A DNA stretch of 32,263 nucleotides from JBOGVA01 sp050692195 (GTDB taxonomy: Bacteria; Actinomycetota; UBA4738), in NCBI GenBank assembly GCA_050692195.1, contig JBOGVA010000008.1:1-32263 (forward strand). Reading direction: 5' to 3'. Under the pieces are notes generated by a model. The model had not been told where the DNA came from. It did no database searches and saw only the letters and a program-made list of their open reading frames with translations. Every line of letters begins with the position of its first letter. Positions within the stretch are counted from its first letter, which is position 1. The position numbers and the translations under genes are program-made. Below are positions 1 to 7,677 of the stretch, one piece after another.

Positions 1-503
1 GACAGCGCGGGAACGAAGAGCGAGAGGCGAGGGCGGCCGGCCACGAATCGCATGGGCGCGGTCCCTTCTCGACCCAGCGCGATCGCCAGACAGGCCGCGA
101 AGCCCGCGATCGCGAACACCGGAAACCTGCCCACCCACATGTTCATCGGGCGGCCAGCCACGCCGGGTGTGGTGAGGCCGTGCGAGAGCATGAACATCCC
201 GACCAGGAGGCAACCCAGCGCCAGCAGCACCGGCGCCGCCCGGCGGACCCGGGCGGCGACGACGGCCGCAGGAATGGCCACCAGCAGGGCACATGCGGCG
301 ATGGCGCTGACCACGACGATGTGGAAGTCGCTGGACACGAACAACGGGTCGAATCGAGGAGCGGCCCTGAGCGCGGCCAGGACGGCGAGAGGAAGGGCAA
401 GCAATAGAGCGAACAGGCCGATCCCTCCCCACGATGGGGACCGAAACCGCCTCTGGCTGCCTCTGAGCAGCCGTCCGCCTTGTTTCCGGGTGAGCAGCTG
501 CAC
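1..503 (-). CDS. Polytopic membrane protein, N-terminal part (runs off window)
   Basis: This gene starts inside the window and continues past its left edge, so only about 167 N-terminal residues are visible. The start is GTG at 501-503, preceded four bases upstream by a GAGGAG Shine-Dalgarno (508-513 on the plus strand). The visible protein has a basic N-terminus and then about four hydrophobic helices: an IGLFALLLALPLAVLAAL segment, an IVVVSAIAACALLVAIPAAVVAA segment, an APVLLALGCLLVGMFMLSHG segment and a VFAIAGFAACLAIALG segment. The 'HGLTTPG' motif after the third helix resembles, from memory, membrane sensor modules that precede cyclase or histidine-kinase domains. The catalytic part, if any, lies outside the window, so no function is assigned. 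It is divergent from the lipoprotein at 655. Confidence 0.7.
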   Translation of the reverse strand, partial: MQLLTRKQGGRLLRGSQRRFRSPSWGGIGLFALLLALPLAVLAALRAAPRFDPLFVSSDFHIVVVSAIAACALLVAIPAAVVAARVRRAAPVLLALGCLLVGMFMLSHGLTTPGVAGRPMNMWVGRFPVFAIAGFAACLAIALGREGTAPMRFVAGRPRLSLFVPAL

Positions 504-654
504 GGTTCTCCTCGTTAGCCTTCACGGTGGTTATCGGCCAAGCCGGCTTCGTTGCTTAGCTCCCGGGGGGCCACGAACCAGGGTCATCTGCCCAGGTCCC
601 GATCCCTGAGGGAAGTAGGCTTGCCTCCAGGGGTAGACTGCGCCAGGAGAAGTG

Positions 655-1566
655 GTGACGTCGCGAGGAATCCGGCCAGTCCTTCTTCTCGCGATCATCT
701 GTGTGCTTGCGGGGGGATGCGCTCGGACACAGTCCCCCGGTGTCCGCCGCTCGTCCGCGCCCCCGGACGCGGCGACGGCGATCGCGCTGTCCGTGCTGTC
801 CGATTCCATACACCTGGTGGACCCGAACTCGGGGCGTCGCACGACCCTGAAGGAAGGGCTACCCCACTTTCAGGCCGGACACGCGGCTTGGTCGCCTGAC
901 CGGTGGCTGCTGGCCTACGGGAACAACGGGATCTTCCTGCTGGACCCTCGCACCGGCCGGGAGTGGTCGGTGGCGAAGGGAGAGAACCTGTCGATGCCCG
1001 CGTGGAGCGCCGACGGCAGCTCGATCGTCTTCGGGGACGGCACGTCCCTGTGGGTCGCCGGGGTCGACGGTTCCGAACCGACGCGCATCCGCCTGCGAGC
1101 GACGCTGGCTGCCCTGGGAATGGCCTGGCATCCTGGCGGCGTCATCGCCTTTCAGGGACTCCGGCGGGACTGCAAGCGCGACTACCGCTGCCCGGCCACC
1201 GATCAGAGCGAGATCTGGACCATTCACGCCGACGGGAGCCACCTCCGCCGTCTGACAGACGTGGGGCACGCGGAGAGCCCGAAGTGGTCTCCGGACGGGT
1301 CCCGGCTCCTCTTCATCCGGCGGCTGTTCGCCGATGGCCGAAGAGAGCTCTGGTCGGTGAACGCCGATGGGTCGGGGGCGAGCCGCTTGCTCGACGCCGG
1401 TGATGTCGTGGCCGCGGACTGGTCCCCGGACGGCGCCCGGCTGGCTGTGGTCCGCTCGGGCCCTGAGCCCCGTACGCTCCAGGTCTGGGTGGCCGATGGG
1501 GACGCCTCGAACGCCCGTCCGCTCGGCACACCCATTCCCGGATTCGAAGCGACGATCGACTGGTGA
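655..1566 (+). CDS. Secreted lipoprotein with TolB-like PD40 beta-propeller repeats
   Basis: About 303 residues. The N-terminus is a lipoprotein signal peptide: positive residues, a hydrophobic core, then the lipobox 'LAGGC' with the Cys near residue 22, so the protein is probably anchored outside the membrane. The rest contains repeated propeller blades with the PD40 signature: 'AWSPDRWLLAYG', 'AWSADGSSIVFGDG', 'KWSPDGSRLLFIRR' and 'DWSPDGARLAVV', each followed by a strand ending in D-G. Such propellers usually bind other proteins or ligands; no catalytic site is visible. Two adjacent GTG codons are possible starts (652 and 655). I prefer 655 because the AGGAGA at 645-650 is then four bases away. 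The gene is monocistronic here and converges on the cyclophilin gene. Confidence 0.78.
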   Translation: MTSRGIRPVLLLAIICVLAGGCARTQSPGVRRSSAPPDAATAIALSVLSDSIHLVDPNSGRRTTLKEGLPHFQAGHAAWSPDRWLLAYGNNGIFLLDPRTGREWSVAKGENLSMPAWSADGSSIVFGDGTSLWVAGVDGSEPTRIRLRATLAALGMAWHPGGVIAFQGLRRDCKRDYRCPATDQSEIWTIHADGSHLRRLTDVGHAESPKWSPDGSRLLFIRRLFADGRRELWSVNADGSGASRLLDAGDVVAADWSPDGARLAVVRSGPEPRTLQVWVADGDASNARPLGTPIPGFEATIDW

Positions 1567-1570
1567 CGCC

Positions 1571-1593
1571 GGCGGGGCCCCGCAGTCCCCGCC
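1571..1593. terminator. GC-rich hairpin between convergent genes
   Basis: GGCGGGG (1571-1577) and CCCCGCC (1587-1593) form a perfect 7-bp stem in the 37-bp gap between the stop codons of the propeller lipoprotein and the cyclophilin. There is no U-tract, so it is at best a bidirectional hairpin terminator of the kind common in high-GC bacteria. Confidence 0.35.
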
Positions 1594-1603
1594 TGGCTGG
1601 GCC

Positions 1604-2392
1604 TCACGACTCGACGATGACGATCTTCTCGATGTAGACCTTCTGCGCCGGCTGCTGGGCGTCCGCCCCGCCGCTGCCCACCGTGGGCAGCGCGTTGATG
1701 GCCTGCACCACGTCGAGTCCCCTGGTCACCGTCCCGAAGATCGTGTAGCTCTTCGGAAGGCTGGCCGCCTCGTCTCCCGAGACGATGAAGAACTGGCTCC
1801 CGTTGGTGTTCGGACCCGAGTTGGCCATGGCGAGCGTGCCGACCTCGTACTCGAGGTCGTTGTCCAGCTCGTCCTCGAACTCATATCCGGGGCCGCCACT
1901 CTCCGTCCCTTCAGGATCGCCTCCCTGGATCACGAAGCCGGCCACGATCCGATGGAACGTCAGCCCGTCGTAGAAGCCTCCCTGCGCCAGGAAGATGAAG
2001 CTGTTGACGGCCAGCGGCGCCACCTTGGGCAGCAGCCTGATCCGGATCGTCCCGCAGGAAGTCCTCATCCTGACGTTGTAGGTCTTGTTCCGGTCGATGG
2101 TGAGCTCTGGGGGCTCGTCGAACTGCGGCTTCTCCTCGGCGGCCGCATCGGGCACCGAACCTCCACACGCCACGCCCAGCGCGGCGTCGGGGGGAGGCGT
2201 GGGGGTGGCGGTCGGAGCCCCATCGGTGCCTCCTATCAAGGCGTACACGCCGAAGCCCAGCCCGCCCGCGGCGACCGCGATGCCGACGAAGCCCGCCAGA
2301 AGCCGCTGGCGGTGCTTCCTGCGGCGCCCGGCCGTACGACGGGCGGCGAGCTTGGCGAGCTGTCGTTCCCGGGTCTTCCTGCTGGACGGCAT
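1604..2392 (-). CDS. Membrane-anchored cyclophilin-type peptidyl-prolyl cis-trans isomerase
   Basis: 262 residues. A Lys/Arg-rich cytoplasmic N-terminus (residues 1-28) is followed by one transmembrane anchor (about 29-52, LLAGFVGIAVAAGGLGFGVYALIGG), a Pro/Thr linker and a cyclophilin domain from about residue 92 to the end. Active-site signatures are present: 'FHRIVAGFVIQGGD' (about 145-158, with the catalytic Arg), 'GSQFFI' and 'YTIFGTV'. The tryptophan that confers cyclosporin sensitivity in eukaryotic cyclophilins is not evident. The protein should catalyse proline isomerisation on exported proteins at the outer face of the membrane. Its ATG lies 16 bp after the DUF501-Ppx stop, and only a GGAG directly abuts it, so it is probably translated as the third gene of the S1/DUF501-Ppx operon. 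Confidence 0.9.
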   Translation of the reverse strand: MPSSRKTRERQLAKLAARRTAGRRRKHRQRLLAGFVGIAVAAGGLGFGVYALIGGTDGAPTATPTPPPDAALGVACGGSVPDAAAEEKPQFDEPPELTIDRNKTYNVRMRTSCGTIRIRLLPKVAPLAVNSFIFLAQGGFYDGLTFHRIVAGFVIQGGDPEGTESGGPGYEFEDELDNDLEYEVGTLAMANSGPNTNGSQFFIVSGDEAASLPKSYTIFGTVTRGLDVVQAINALPTVGSGGADAQQPAQKVYIEKIVIVES

Positions 2393-2408
2393 CTCCGAGC
2401 GGACGAGC

Positions 2409-3740
2409 CTATCGGCTGGGGGCGGGTTCGACCATCCGGTAGGCGATCCCGTCCAGGATGTCGGTCTCGGACACCAGCGCCTCCGCGAACCCCCACCGTT
2501 TCATGGTGGTCACCAGGATGGCCGCCCCGGCCGGGATCACGTCCTCCCTCCCCGGCGCCATCACCGGTATCCGGCGGCGCTCCTCCGTGGTCATGTCCGC
2601 CAGGAGCCGGAAGACTCGTTCCGCGTCGGCCCTCGACAGGACCGAGCGATGGAGCCGCTCCGGGTCGTACTCGGGAAGGCCGAGGGCGATGCCCTGGACG
2701 GTGGTCGTTGTGCCGGCCACGGCTACCAGGGTGGCGGCATCAGCGACCGGCACGCGGTCCTCCACCTGCGCCAGAACCGAGGTGATGGCCAGCTCGAGCC
2801 GGTCCAGCTCCTTGTACGAGGGAGGATCGGAATGGATGTACCTCTCGGTGAGGCGGACGCTCCCGACCTGGGCCGAGACCGAGGCCGTCGGCTCCCGGTC
2901 CCCGAGCACGAACTCCGTGCTGCCTCCGCCGATGTCGAGGACCAGGTACGGAGGGGGAGCCACCAGGCCGCGGGTGGCACCCAGGAACGACAGGCCCGCC
3001 TCCTCTGGCCCCGACAACACCTCCATCGGCTCGCCGGTCAGGCGCTCCACCGCCTGGGCCAGCTCGTCGCGGTTCGAGGCGTCCCGGACGGCGCTGGTGG
3101 CGGCAAGGTGGATCCGCTCAGTCCCCAAAGCCCGGGCCCGGCGGCAGTACCGTTCGAGGACCCGGACGGTTCGCCGGAGCGGTCCCGGGGCCAGGTGGCC
3201 GGTCCGGTCCACTCCCTGTCCGATCCGGGTGATGACCATGTCGCGGGCCAGATCGATCGGGCCACCCTCATCATCCGGGTGCCGTGACACCAGCAGACGG
3301 ATCGAGTTCGTGCCCAGGTCGATCGCGGCGACCCGCCGGGCGGGCTTCTCGTAGTGCAGTTCCTGGCCGGCGAGCCGTCTGGCCACCCAGGCCCCAACTG
3401 GATCCCGCCCTCCTGCCACGTAGTGGGCGTAGTGGGCGTGAAGACATTTCAGGCCCCGGCGGGTTCCCCCAACTCCGCCCCACGTCTCTGCCCCGGGGTG
3501 GAACTCGCCCCGTTCTCGCGCGTACTCCTCGTGGGCCCTGCGCAGCGATGTCCGGACATCGGGGTCGACCTGGACGCGCTCCTCGATCCGGCCGATCCAC
3601 CCGTCCGATTCCAGTCTGGCCACGGCTTTTACCGTCTCCGGGCAGGTCAGCCAGTACAGCGTGGGAAATGGGTTGCCCTGGAGGTCGACCGGCCGGTTCC
3701 GCACCACAAGGGGATGGCCCGGCCCGCATCGGGCCACCAC
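2409..3740 (-). CDS. ppx: DUF501-Ppx/GppA fusion: exopolyphosphatase-family phosphatase
   Basis: Two domains in one uninterrupted frame. Residues 1 to about 125 match the actinobacterial DUF501 family ('NPFPTLYWLTCPETVKAVARL', 'RRAHEEYARERGEF', 'KCLHAHYAHYVAGG'). Residues 133-443 form an ASKHA-fold Ppx/GppA phosphatase with 'AAIDLGTNSIRLLVS' (first phosphate loop), 'AATSAVRDASN', 'LSGPEEAGLSFLGA' (catalytic Glu region) and 'VLDIGGGSTEFVLG' (second phosphate loop). It should hydrolyse polyphosphate or (p)ppGpp-type phosphates. In many actinobacteria the two domains are neighbouring separate genes. The GTG at 3738-3740 is only the first canonical start. Recognisable DUF501 sequence ('DLRAVSAQLGRE') continues upstream in frame to an ATA at 3807-3809 that overlaps the TAG of the S1 gene, so the true protein is probably about 466 residues. 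Confidence 0.88.
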   Translation of the reverse strand: MVARCGPGHPLVVRNRPVDLQGNPFPTLYWLTCPETVKAVARLESDGWIGRIEERVQVDPDVRTSLRRAHEEYARERGEFHPGAETWGGVGGTRRGLKCLHAHYAHYVAGGRDPVGAWVARRLAGQELHYEKPARRVAAIDLGTNSIRLLVSRHPDDEGGPIDLARDMVITRIGQGVDRTGHLAPGPLRRTVRVLERYCRRARALGTERIHLAATSAVRDASNRDELAQAVERLTGEPMEVLSGPEEAGLSFLGATRGLVAPPPYLVLDIGGGSTEFVLGDREPTASVSAQVGSVRLTERYIHSDPPSYKELDRLELAITSVLAQVEDRVPVADAATLVAVAGTTTTVQGIALGLPEYDPERLHRSVLSRADAERVFRLLADMTTEERRRIPVMAPGREDVIPAGAAILVTTMKRWGFAEALVSETDILDGIAYRMVEPAPSR

Positions 3741-3805
3741 GTTGAAGGGGATGAGCGCCTCCCGCCCGAGCTGGGCGGAAACCGCCCGAAGATCAGAGGC
3801 GCTGG

Positions 3806-4168
3806 CTATTTCCGCTTGTTCTCGACGGCACGCCGATAGTCGACCTGCCGCTCTTCGGACTGGCGCATGAATCGCTTCAGCTTCTGCTCAAACTCGGGGT
3901 CCCTGCCTCGACGTTCGACCCGCGGCGCCGGATCCTGCAGAGCCTTGATAGAGAGATCGATCTTGCCGTCTTCCTTGATGGCCACGACCTTGGCCTGGAC
4001 TCGGTCGTTCAGTCGCAGGTGCTCCTCCACGGATCTCACGTAGTTGCGATCGATCTCGGAGATGTGGACGAGCCCAACCTTGCCGCTCTCGAGCTGGAGG
4101 AACGCCCCGTAGGGAGTGATGCGCTGGACGGTCCCCTCCACGACCGCCCCGACTTCTAGATCTGCGAT
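3806..4168 (-). CDS. S1-domain RNA-binding protein, probable AUC start
   Basis: A small single-S1-domain protein, similar in layout to Bacillus YabR. The OB-fold motif 'VVEGTVQRITPYGAFLQL', then 'VGLVHISEI' and 'VQAKVVAIKEDGKIDLSIKAL', fills the first ~75 residues. A charged, basic tail with 'FEQKLKRFMRQSEERQVDYRRAVENKRK' follows. The first canonical start (GTG, 4139-4141) would cut the family's conserved beginning and has no ribosome site nearby. A strong AAAGGAG (4174-4180) lies 5 bases before an in-frame ATC at 4166-4168, which gives an N-terminus 'xADLEVGAVVEGTV' of the length expected for the family. I therefore place the start at the ATC, giving 120 residues. It heads the operon with DUF501-Ppx and cyclophilin, and its TAG overlaps the next frame. 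Confidence 0.82.
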   Translation of the reverse strand: MADLEVGAVVEGTVQRITPYGAFLQLESGKVGLVHISEIDRNYVRSVEEHLRLNDRVQAKVVAIKEDGKIDLSIKALQDPAPRVERRGRDPEFEQKLKRFMRQSEERQVDYRRAVENKRK

Positions 4169-4173
4169 CGGAG

Positions 4174-4180
4174 CTCCTTT
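4174..4180 (-). promoter_or_regulatory. Strong Shine-Dalgarno deciding the S1-gene start
   Basis: On the minus strand this reads AAAGGAG, inside GGGAGAAAGGAG. It is one of the best ribosome-binding sites in the window. It sits 5 bases upstream of an ATC in frame with the S1 domain, and 33 bases upstream of the first GTG, which is far outside the normal spacing. Confidence 0.6.
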
Positions 4181-4203
4181 CTCCCGTCTACAGTGGGAAT
4201 GGC

Positions 4204-4232
4204 ACTATCCCACCAGCCCCCCCACGCGTCAA
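4204..4232 (-). promoter_or_regulatory. Sigma70-type promoter for S1/DUF501-Ppx/cyclophilin operon
   Basis: On the minus strand: -35 TTGACG (4227-4232), 17-bp spacer, -10 GATAGT (4204-4209). The 5' leader to the Shine-Dalgarno would be about 20 bases. Both hexamers are within one or two bases of consensus at optimal spacing. Confidence 0.6.
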
Positions 4233-4271
4233 CAGTGCCCACGGGCCACATGCCGTTCATCTTCCCATCGG

Positions 4272-4298
4272 TTGCCGCTCGCCTCGCCCTCGTATGAT
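4272..4298 (+). promoter_or_regulatory. Candidate promoter for the ABC-transporter genes
   Basis: A TATGAT -10 element (4293-4298) lies about 30 bases before the ATG of the ABC ATPase. A weak TTGCCG (4272-4277) lies 15 bases further upstream, a slightly short spacer. A G-rich GGGGGGAGG ribosome site precedes the ATG at 4328. Confidence 0.42.
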
Positions 4299-4327
4299 GG
4301 TCGGTTCGATCGGGGGGAGGTCGGTTC

Positions 4328-5095
4328 ATGTCGACGAATGCCATCCAGGCCGGAGCGAGCAAGGCCTCCGGCGTCGCCGCCCGGGCAGTCGACGCGGTAA
4401 AGGTCTTCGGGGTCGGTAACGCATCGGTGCGAGCGTTGGACGGCATCACCGTGGACTTCCAGGCCGGCCGTTACACGGCGGTCATGGGGCCGTCGGGCTC
4501 CGGCAAGTCGACCCTGCTGCACTGCATGGCGGGCCTCGACAGCCTCACGTCGGGCAGGGTCTACATCCGCGAGGCCGACCTGACCTCGCTCAACGAGAAG
4601 CGGCTGACCCAGCTACGGCGGGACAAGATCGGGTTCGTCTTCCAGGCGTACAACCTGGTCCCCACCCTGAAGGCCCACGAGAACATCACGCTTCCGATCG
4701 CCATCGCCGGCCGCAAGGCCGATCGCGCGTGGGTCGATACGGTGGTACGCACGGTCGGCCTCGCCGACCGGCTGGAGCACCGGCCTTCGGAGCTCTCGGG
4801 AGGCCAGCAGCAGCGGGTGGCCGCGGCGCGGGCGCTGGCCTCCAAGCCGGAGATCGTGTTCGCGGACGAGCCCACGGGCAACCTCGACTCCCGTGCCAGC
4901 GCGGAGCTGCTCGCGTTCATGCAGCAGGCCGTTCGGGAGTTCGGACAGACTATCGTCATGGTCACCCATGACCCGATCGCTGCCAGCTACTCGGACAGGG
5001 TCGTGTTCCTTGCCGACGGCCGGGTCGTCGACGAGATGCAGGGGCCTACCGCGGAGGCGGTCCTGGACCGGATGAAATCGCTCGGTGGCGATTAG
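4328..5095 (+). CDS. ABC transporter ATP-binding protein (MacB/LolD type)
   Basis: 255 residues with every element of an ABC ATPase: Walker A 'GPSGSGKST' (about residue 57), Q-loop 'FQAYNLVPTL', signature 'LSGGQQQRVAAARAL', Walker B 'IVFADEPTGNLD' and H-loop 'VMVTHD'. The 'EPTGNLDSRASAELL' stretch is typical of the MacB/LolD/FtsE branch, which couples to FtsX-fold permeases and drives extrusion or mechanotransmission rather than classical uptake. The ATG at 4328 follows a GGGGGGAGG site. The permease starts 2 bp after the stop, so the two are translationally coupled partners. The substrate cannot be read from the sequence; lipids, peptides or antibiotics are usual for the family. Confidence 0.93.
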   Translation: MSTNAIQAGASKASGVAARAVDAVKVFGVGNASVRALDGITVDFQAGRYTAVMGPSGSGKSTLLHCMAGLDSLTSGRVYIREADLTSLNEKRLTQLRRDKIGFVFQAYNLVPTLKAHENITLPIAIAGRKADRAWVDTVVRTVGLADRLEHRPSELSGGQQQRVAAARALASKPEIVFADEPTGNLDSRASAELLAFMQQAVREFGQTIVMVTHDPIAASYSDRVVFLADGRVVDEMQGPTAEAVLDRMKSLGGD

Positions 5096-5097
5096 CG

Positions 5098-7641
5098 GTG
5101 TGGCGGGCGACCATCAAGGGGATCTTCGCCCACAAGCTCCGCCTGGGGCTGACCGCCCTCGCCGTCGTGCTGGGCGTCGGGTTCGTCACCGGGACGTACA
5201 TCCTCACGGACACCATGAACCGGGCCTTCGACGACCTCTTCCGGGTGGTCAACCAGGGGGTGGCCGTCTCCGTCGGTGGCGTGCCGAAGTTCGAGGCGAA
5301 CCTCCCTGGGGGCCAAACCGCAGGCACGGCCGAGCGGGTGCCCGCCTCACTCGTGGACACGATCAGAGCCGTGGATGGAGTTCGGGCCGCCGAGGGGTCG
5401 CTGTCGGGCTATGCCCAGCTCGTGGGGGAAGACGGCGAGGCGATCACGACCGGTGGGGCGCCCACCTTCGGGGTGAGCTGGGCCGCCGATGAGGAGCTGA
5501 ACCCCTCGGAGGTCAAGTCCGGCCGGGGACCACAGGCGGCCGGCGAGATCGCCGTCGACGCGGCCACGGCCCGCAGGCACGGCCTCGAGGTGGGTGACCG
5601 GGTCACCGTGCTGCTCCAGGGCCCCCGGATGGAGGCCACGATCGTCGGCATCTTCGGGTTCGGGGAGGCCGACAACCTGGGAGGCGCCACCGTGGTGGCC
5701 TTCCACCCGGACACGGCGCAGTCGGCGCTGAACGGCAACGGTACCTACGACTCGATCGAGGTGGCTGCCGAGCAGGGGGTCGCGCCGGAGGAGCTGCGCC
5801 GCCGGATCCAGCGCGTCCTACCGGAGGACGTCCAGGCCAAGACAGGGGAGCAGGCAGCCCAGGACTCCTCCGACGACCTCAAGCAGGCGCTCAGCTTCTT
5901 CAACATCGTGCTGTTGGTGTTCGCGGCGGTCGCCCTGTTCGTGGGGGCCTTCATCATCTTCAACACGTTCCAGATCCTCGTTACGCAGCGCACGCGGGAG
6001 CTCGCGCTTCTTCGGGCCCTGGGCGCCAGCTCGGCGCAGATCCGCCGCTCGGTGATCCTCGAGGCCATCATCGTCGGGATCGTGGCCTCCCTCGTCGGGT
6101 TGGCGTTCGGGTTGGTGATCGCGGTCGGCCTCCAGGCGCTGCTCAAGGTGTTCGGCATCGAACTACCGAGCACGGCGCTCCAGATCCTGCCGCGGACCAT
6201 CGTCGTCGCTCTCGTGGTGGGGATCGGCACCACCCTGGCCTCCTCGATCATGCCCTCCCTCAGGGCATCTCGGATCGCGCCGATCGCGGCTCTCCGGGAC
6301 CCCGACCCTCCCGGGTACTTCCACTCGCGACGGCGGACCCTGGCCGGCGCGGTGGTCATCGGCCTGGGCGCCGCTCTCCTGATGCTCGGCCTGTTCGGCG
6401 GCACCGCCAACGCCGCTCTCCTGGTCGGACTGGGAGCTGCCCTGGTGTTCTTCGGGGTCGCCGTGCTCGGTCCGGTGCTGGCCAGGCCCATCGCCCGGCT
6501 CGTCGGCGCCCCGCTGCCGAGCCTTCGCGGGATCTCAGGGAAGTTGGGCCTGGAGAACGCCGTTCGGAATCCCAAGCGGACCTCCTCGACCGCCGCGGCC
6601 CTGATGATCGGGCTGGGGCTGGTCGCGTTCGTCAGCATCTTCGCCGCGTCGATCAAGTCCTCGTCAGACCGGATACTCGAGGAGACGCTCAAGGCCGACT
6701 ACATCGTCAGCCACCCGCAGTTCATGGGGTTCAGCCAGGAGGTGGCCGGCCGGCTCAGGGCCAGCTCGGCATTCTCGGCGGTGGCCGAGTTCCGGCCGGG
6801 CGTCGTCGGCCTGGAGGGGCGGGCCACACCGATCCAGGGGGTCGATCCGGTCACGCTCACCCAGGTCGCCACCGTGGAGCTCGTCTCGGGCAGCGCGGAG
6901 GATCTGGGCCAGGGTGAGGTGCTCGTGTTCCAGGACGCCGCCGAGTCAAACGACCTGCAGGTGGGGAGCCGCATCACGTTCGAGTTCTCCCGTACGGGCG
7001 AGCAGGAGCTGATCGTGGCCGGTATCTACGCGAACCGGGAGCTTCTCGGGGACTACGTCATCTCTCTGGAGACCTACCAGCAGAACTTCACCGAGCAGCT
7101 CGACATCGTCGTGCTGGCCAAGACCGCCGCCGCATCGCAGCGCGAGGCGAGAGCGGCCGTGGCGGAGATCGGGGAGGCCTTCCCCAACGTGCGCATTCAG
7201 GACCAGGCCGAGTTCCGCGAGTCCCAGCGTGGCCAGGTCAACCAGCTCCTCGGGATCGTCACCGCGCTCCTTGGGCTGTCGATCTTCATCGCCCTGTTCG
7301 GCATCATCAACACGCTCGCCCTCTCGGTGTTCGAGCGGACCAGGGAGATCGGGCTCCTCAGGGCAGTGGGGTTGGCCCGGCGGCAGGTCCGATCGATGAT
7401 CCGTTGGGAGGCCGTGATCATCGCGGTGTTCGGAGCGCTCCTGGGCACCGTGGTCGGGATCTTCTTCGGTTGGGCGATGGTGCAGGCCCTGGAGGACCAG
7501 GGGATCACTGTGCTTTCCGTGCCCGCCGGCCAGCTTGCCATCTACATCCTGCTGGCCGGGGTGATCGGGGTGATCGCCGCCGTCTTCCCTGCCTGGCGCG
7601 CCACCAAGCTCGACGTGCTGAAGGCGATCGTCACCGAATAG
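5098..7641 (+). CDS. ABC transporter permease, duplicated FtsX/MacB type
   Basis: 847 residues. A first transmembrane helix (about 14-36) is followed by an extracytoplasmic MacB-PCD-like domain, then an FtsX module (helices around 265-290, 322-346 and 365-387). A middle hydrophobic pair (about 413-460) follows, then a second copy: a helix near 495-517, another extracytoplasmic domain, and a C-terminal FtsX module (about 714-740, 765-790 and 805-830). 'QRTRELALLRALGAS' and 'ERTREIGLLRAVGLA' are the paired coupling motifs that contact the ATPase. This two-in-one layout is common in actinobacterial MacB-like exporters and needs only the one ATPase at 4328. The start is GTG, 2 bp after the ATPase stop. 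Confidence 0.92.
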   Translation: MWRATIKGIFAHKLRLGLTALAVVLGVGFVTGTYILTDTMNRAFDDLFRVVNQGVAVSVGGVPKFEANLPGGQTAGTAERVPASLVDTIRAVDGVRAAEGSLSGYAQLVGEDGEAITTGGAPTFGVSWAADEELNPSEVKSGRGPQAAGEIAVDAATARRHGLEVGDRVTVLLQGPRMEATIVGIFGFGEADNLGGATVVAFHPDTAQSALNGNGTYDSIEVAAEQGVAPEELRRRIQRVLPEDVQAKTGEQAAQDSSDDLKQALSFFNIVLLVFAAVALFVGAFIIFNTFQILVTQRTRELALLRALGASSAQIRRSVILEAIIVGIVASLVGLAFGLVIAVGLQALLKVFGIELPSTALQILPRTIVVALVVGIGTTLASSIMPSLRASRIAPIAALRDPDPPGYFHSRRRTLAGAVVIGLGAALLMLGLFGGTANAALLVGLGAALVFFGVAVLGPVLARPIARLVGAPLPSLRGISGKLGLENAVRNPKRTSSTAAALMIGLGLVAFVSIFAASIKSSSDRILEETLKADYIVSHPQFMGFSQEVAGRLRASSAFSAVAEFRPGVVGLEGRATPIQGVDPVTLTQVATVELVSGSAEDLGQGEVLVFQDAAESNDLQVGSRITFEFSRTGEQELIVAGIYANRELLGDYVISLETYQQNFTEQLDIVVLAKTAAASQREARAAVAEIGEAFPNVRIQDQAEFRESQRGQVNQLLGIVTALLGLSIFIALFGIINTLALSVFERTREIGLLRAVGLARRQVRSMIRWEAVIIAVFGALLGTVVGIFFGWAMVQALEDQGITVLSVPAGQLAIYILLAGVIGVIAAVFPAWRATKLDVLKAIVTE

Positions 7642-7677
7642 GTCTCCCCGGTTGCTCCGAGCGCCTACCGTTGGGCC

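Noticed and set aside
1367..3354. Several long plus-strand open frames over the cyclophilin and Ppx genes
   Set aside because: Shadow frames with Arg/Pro/Ser-rich translations opposite well-recognised genes.
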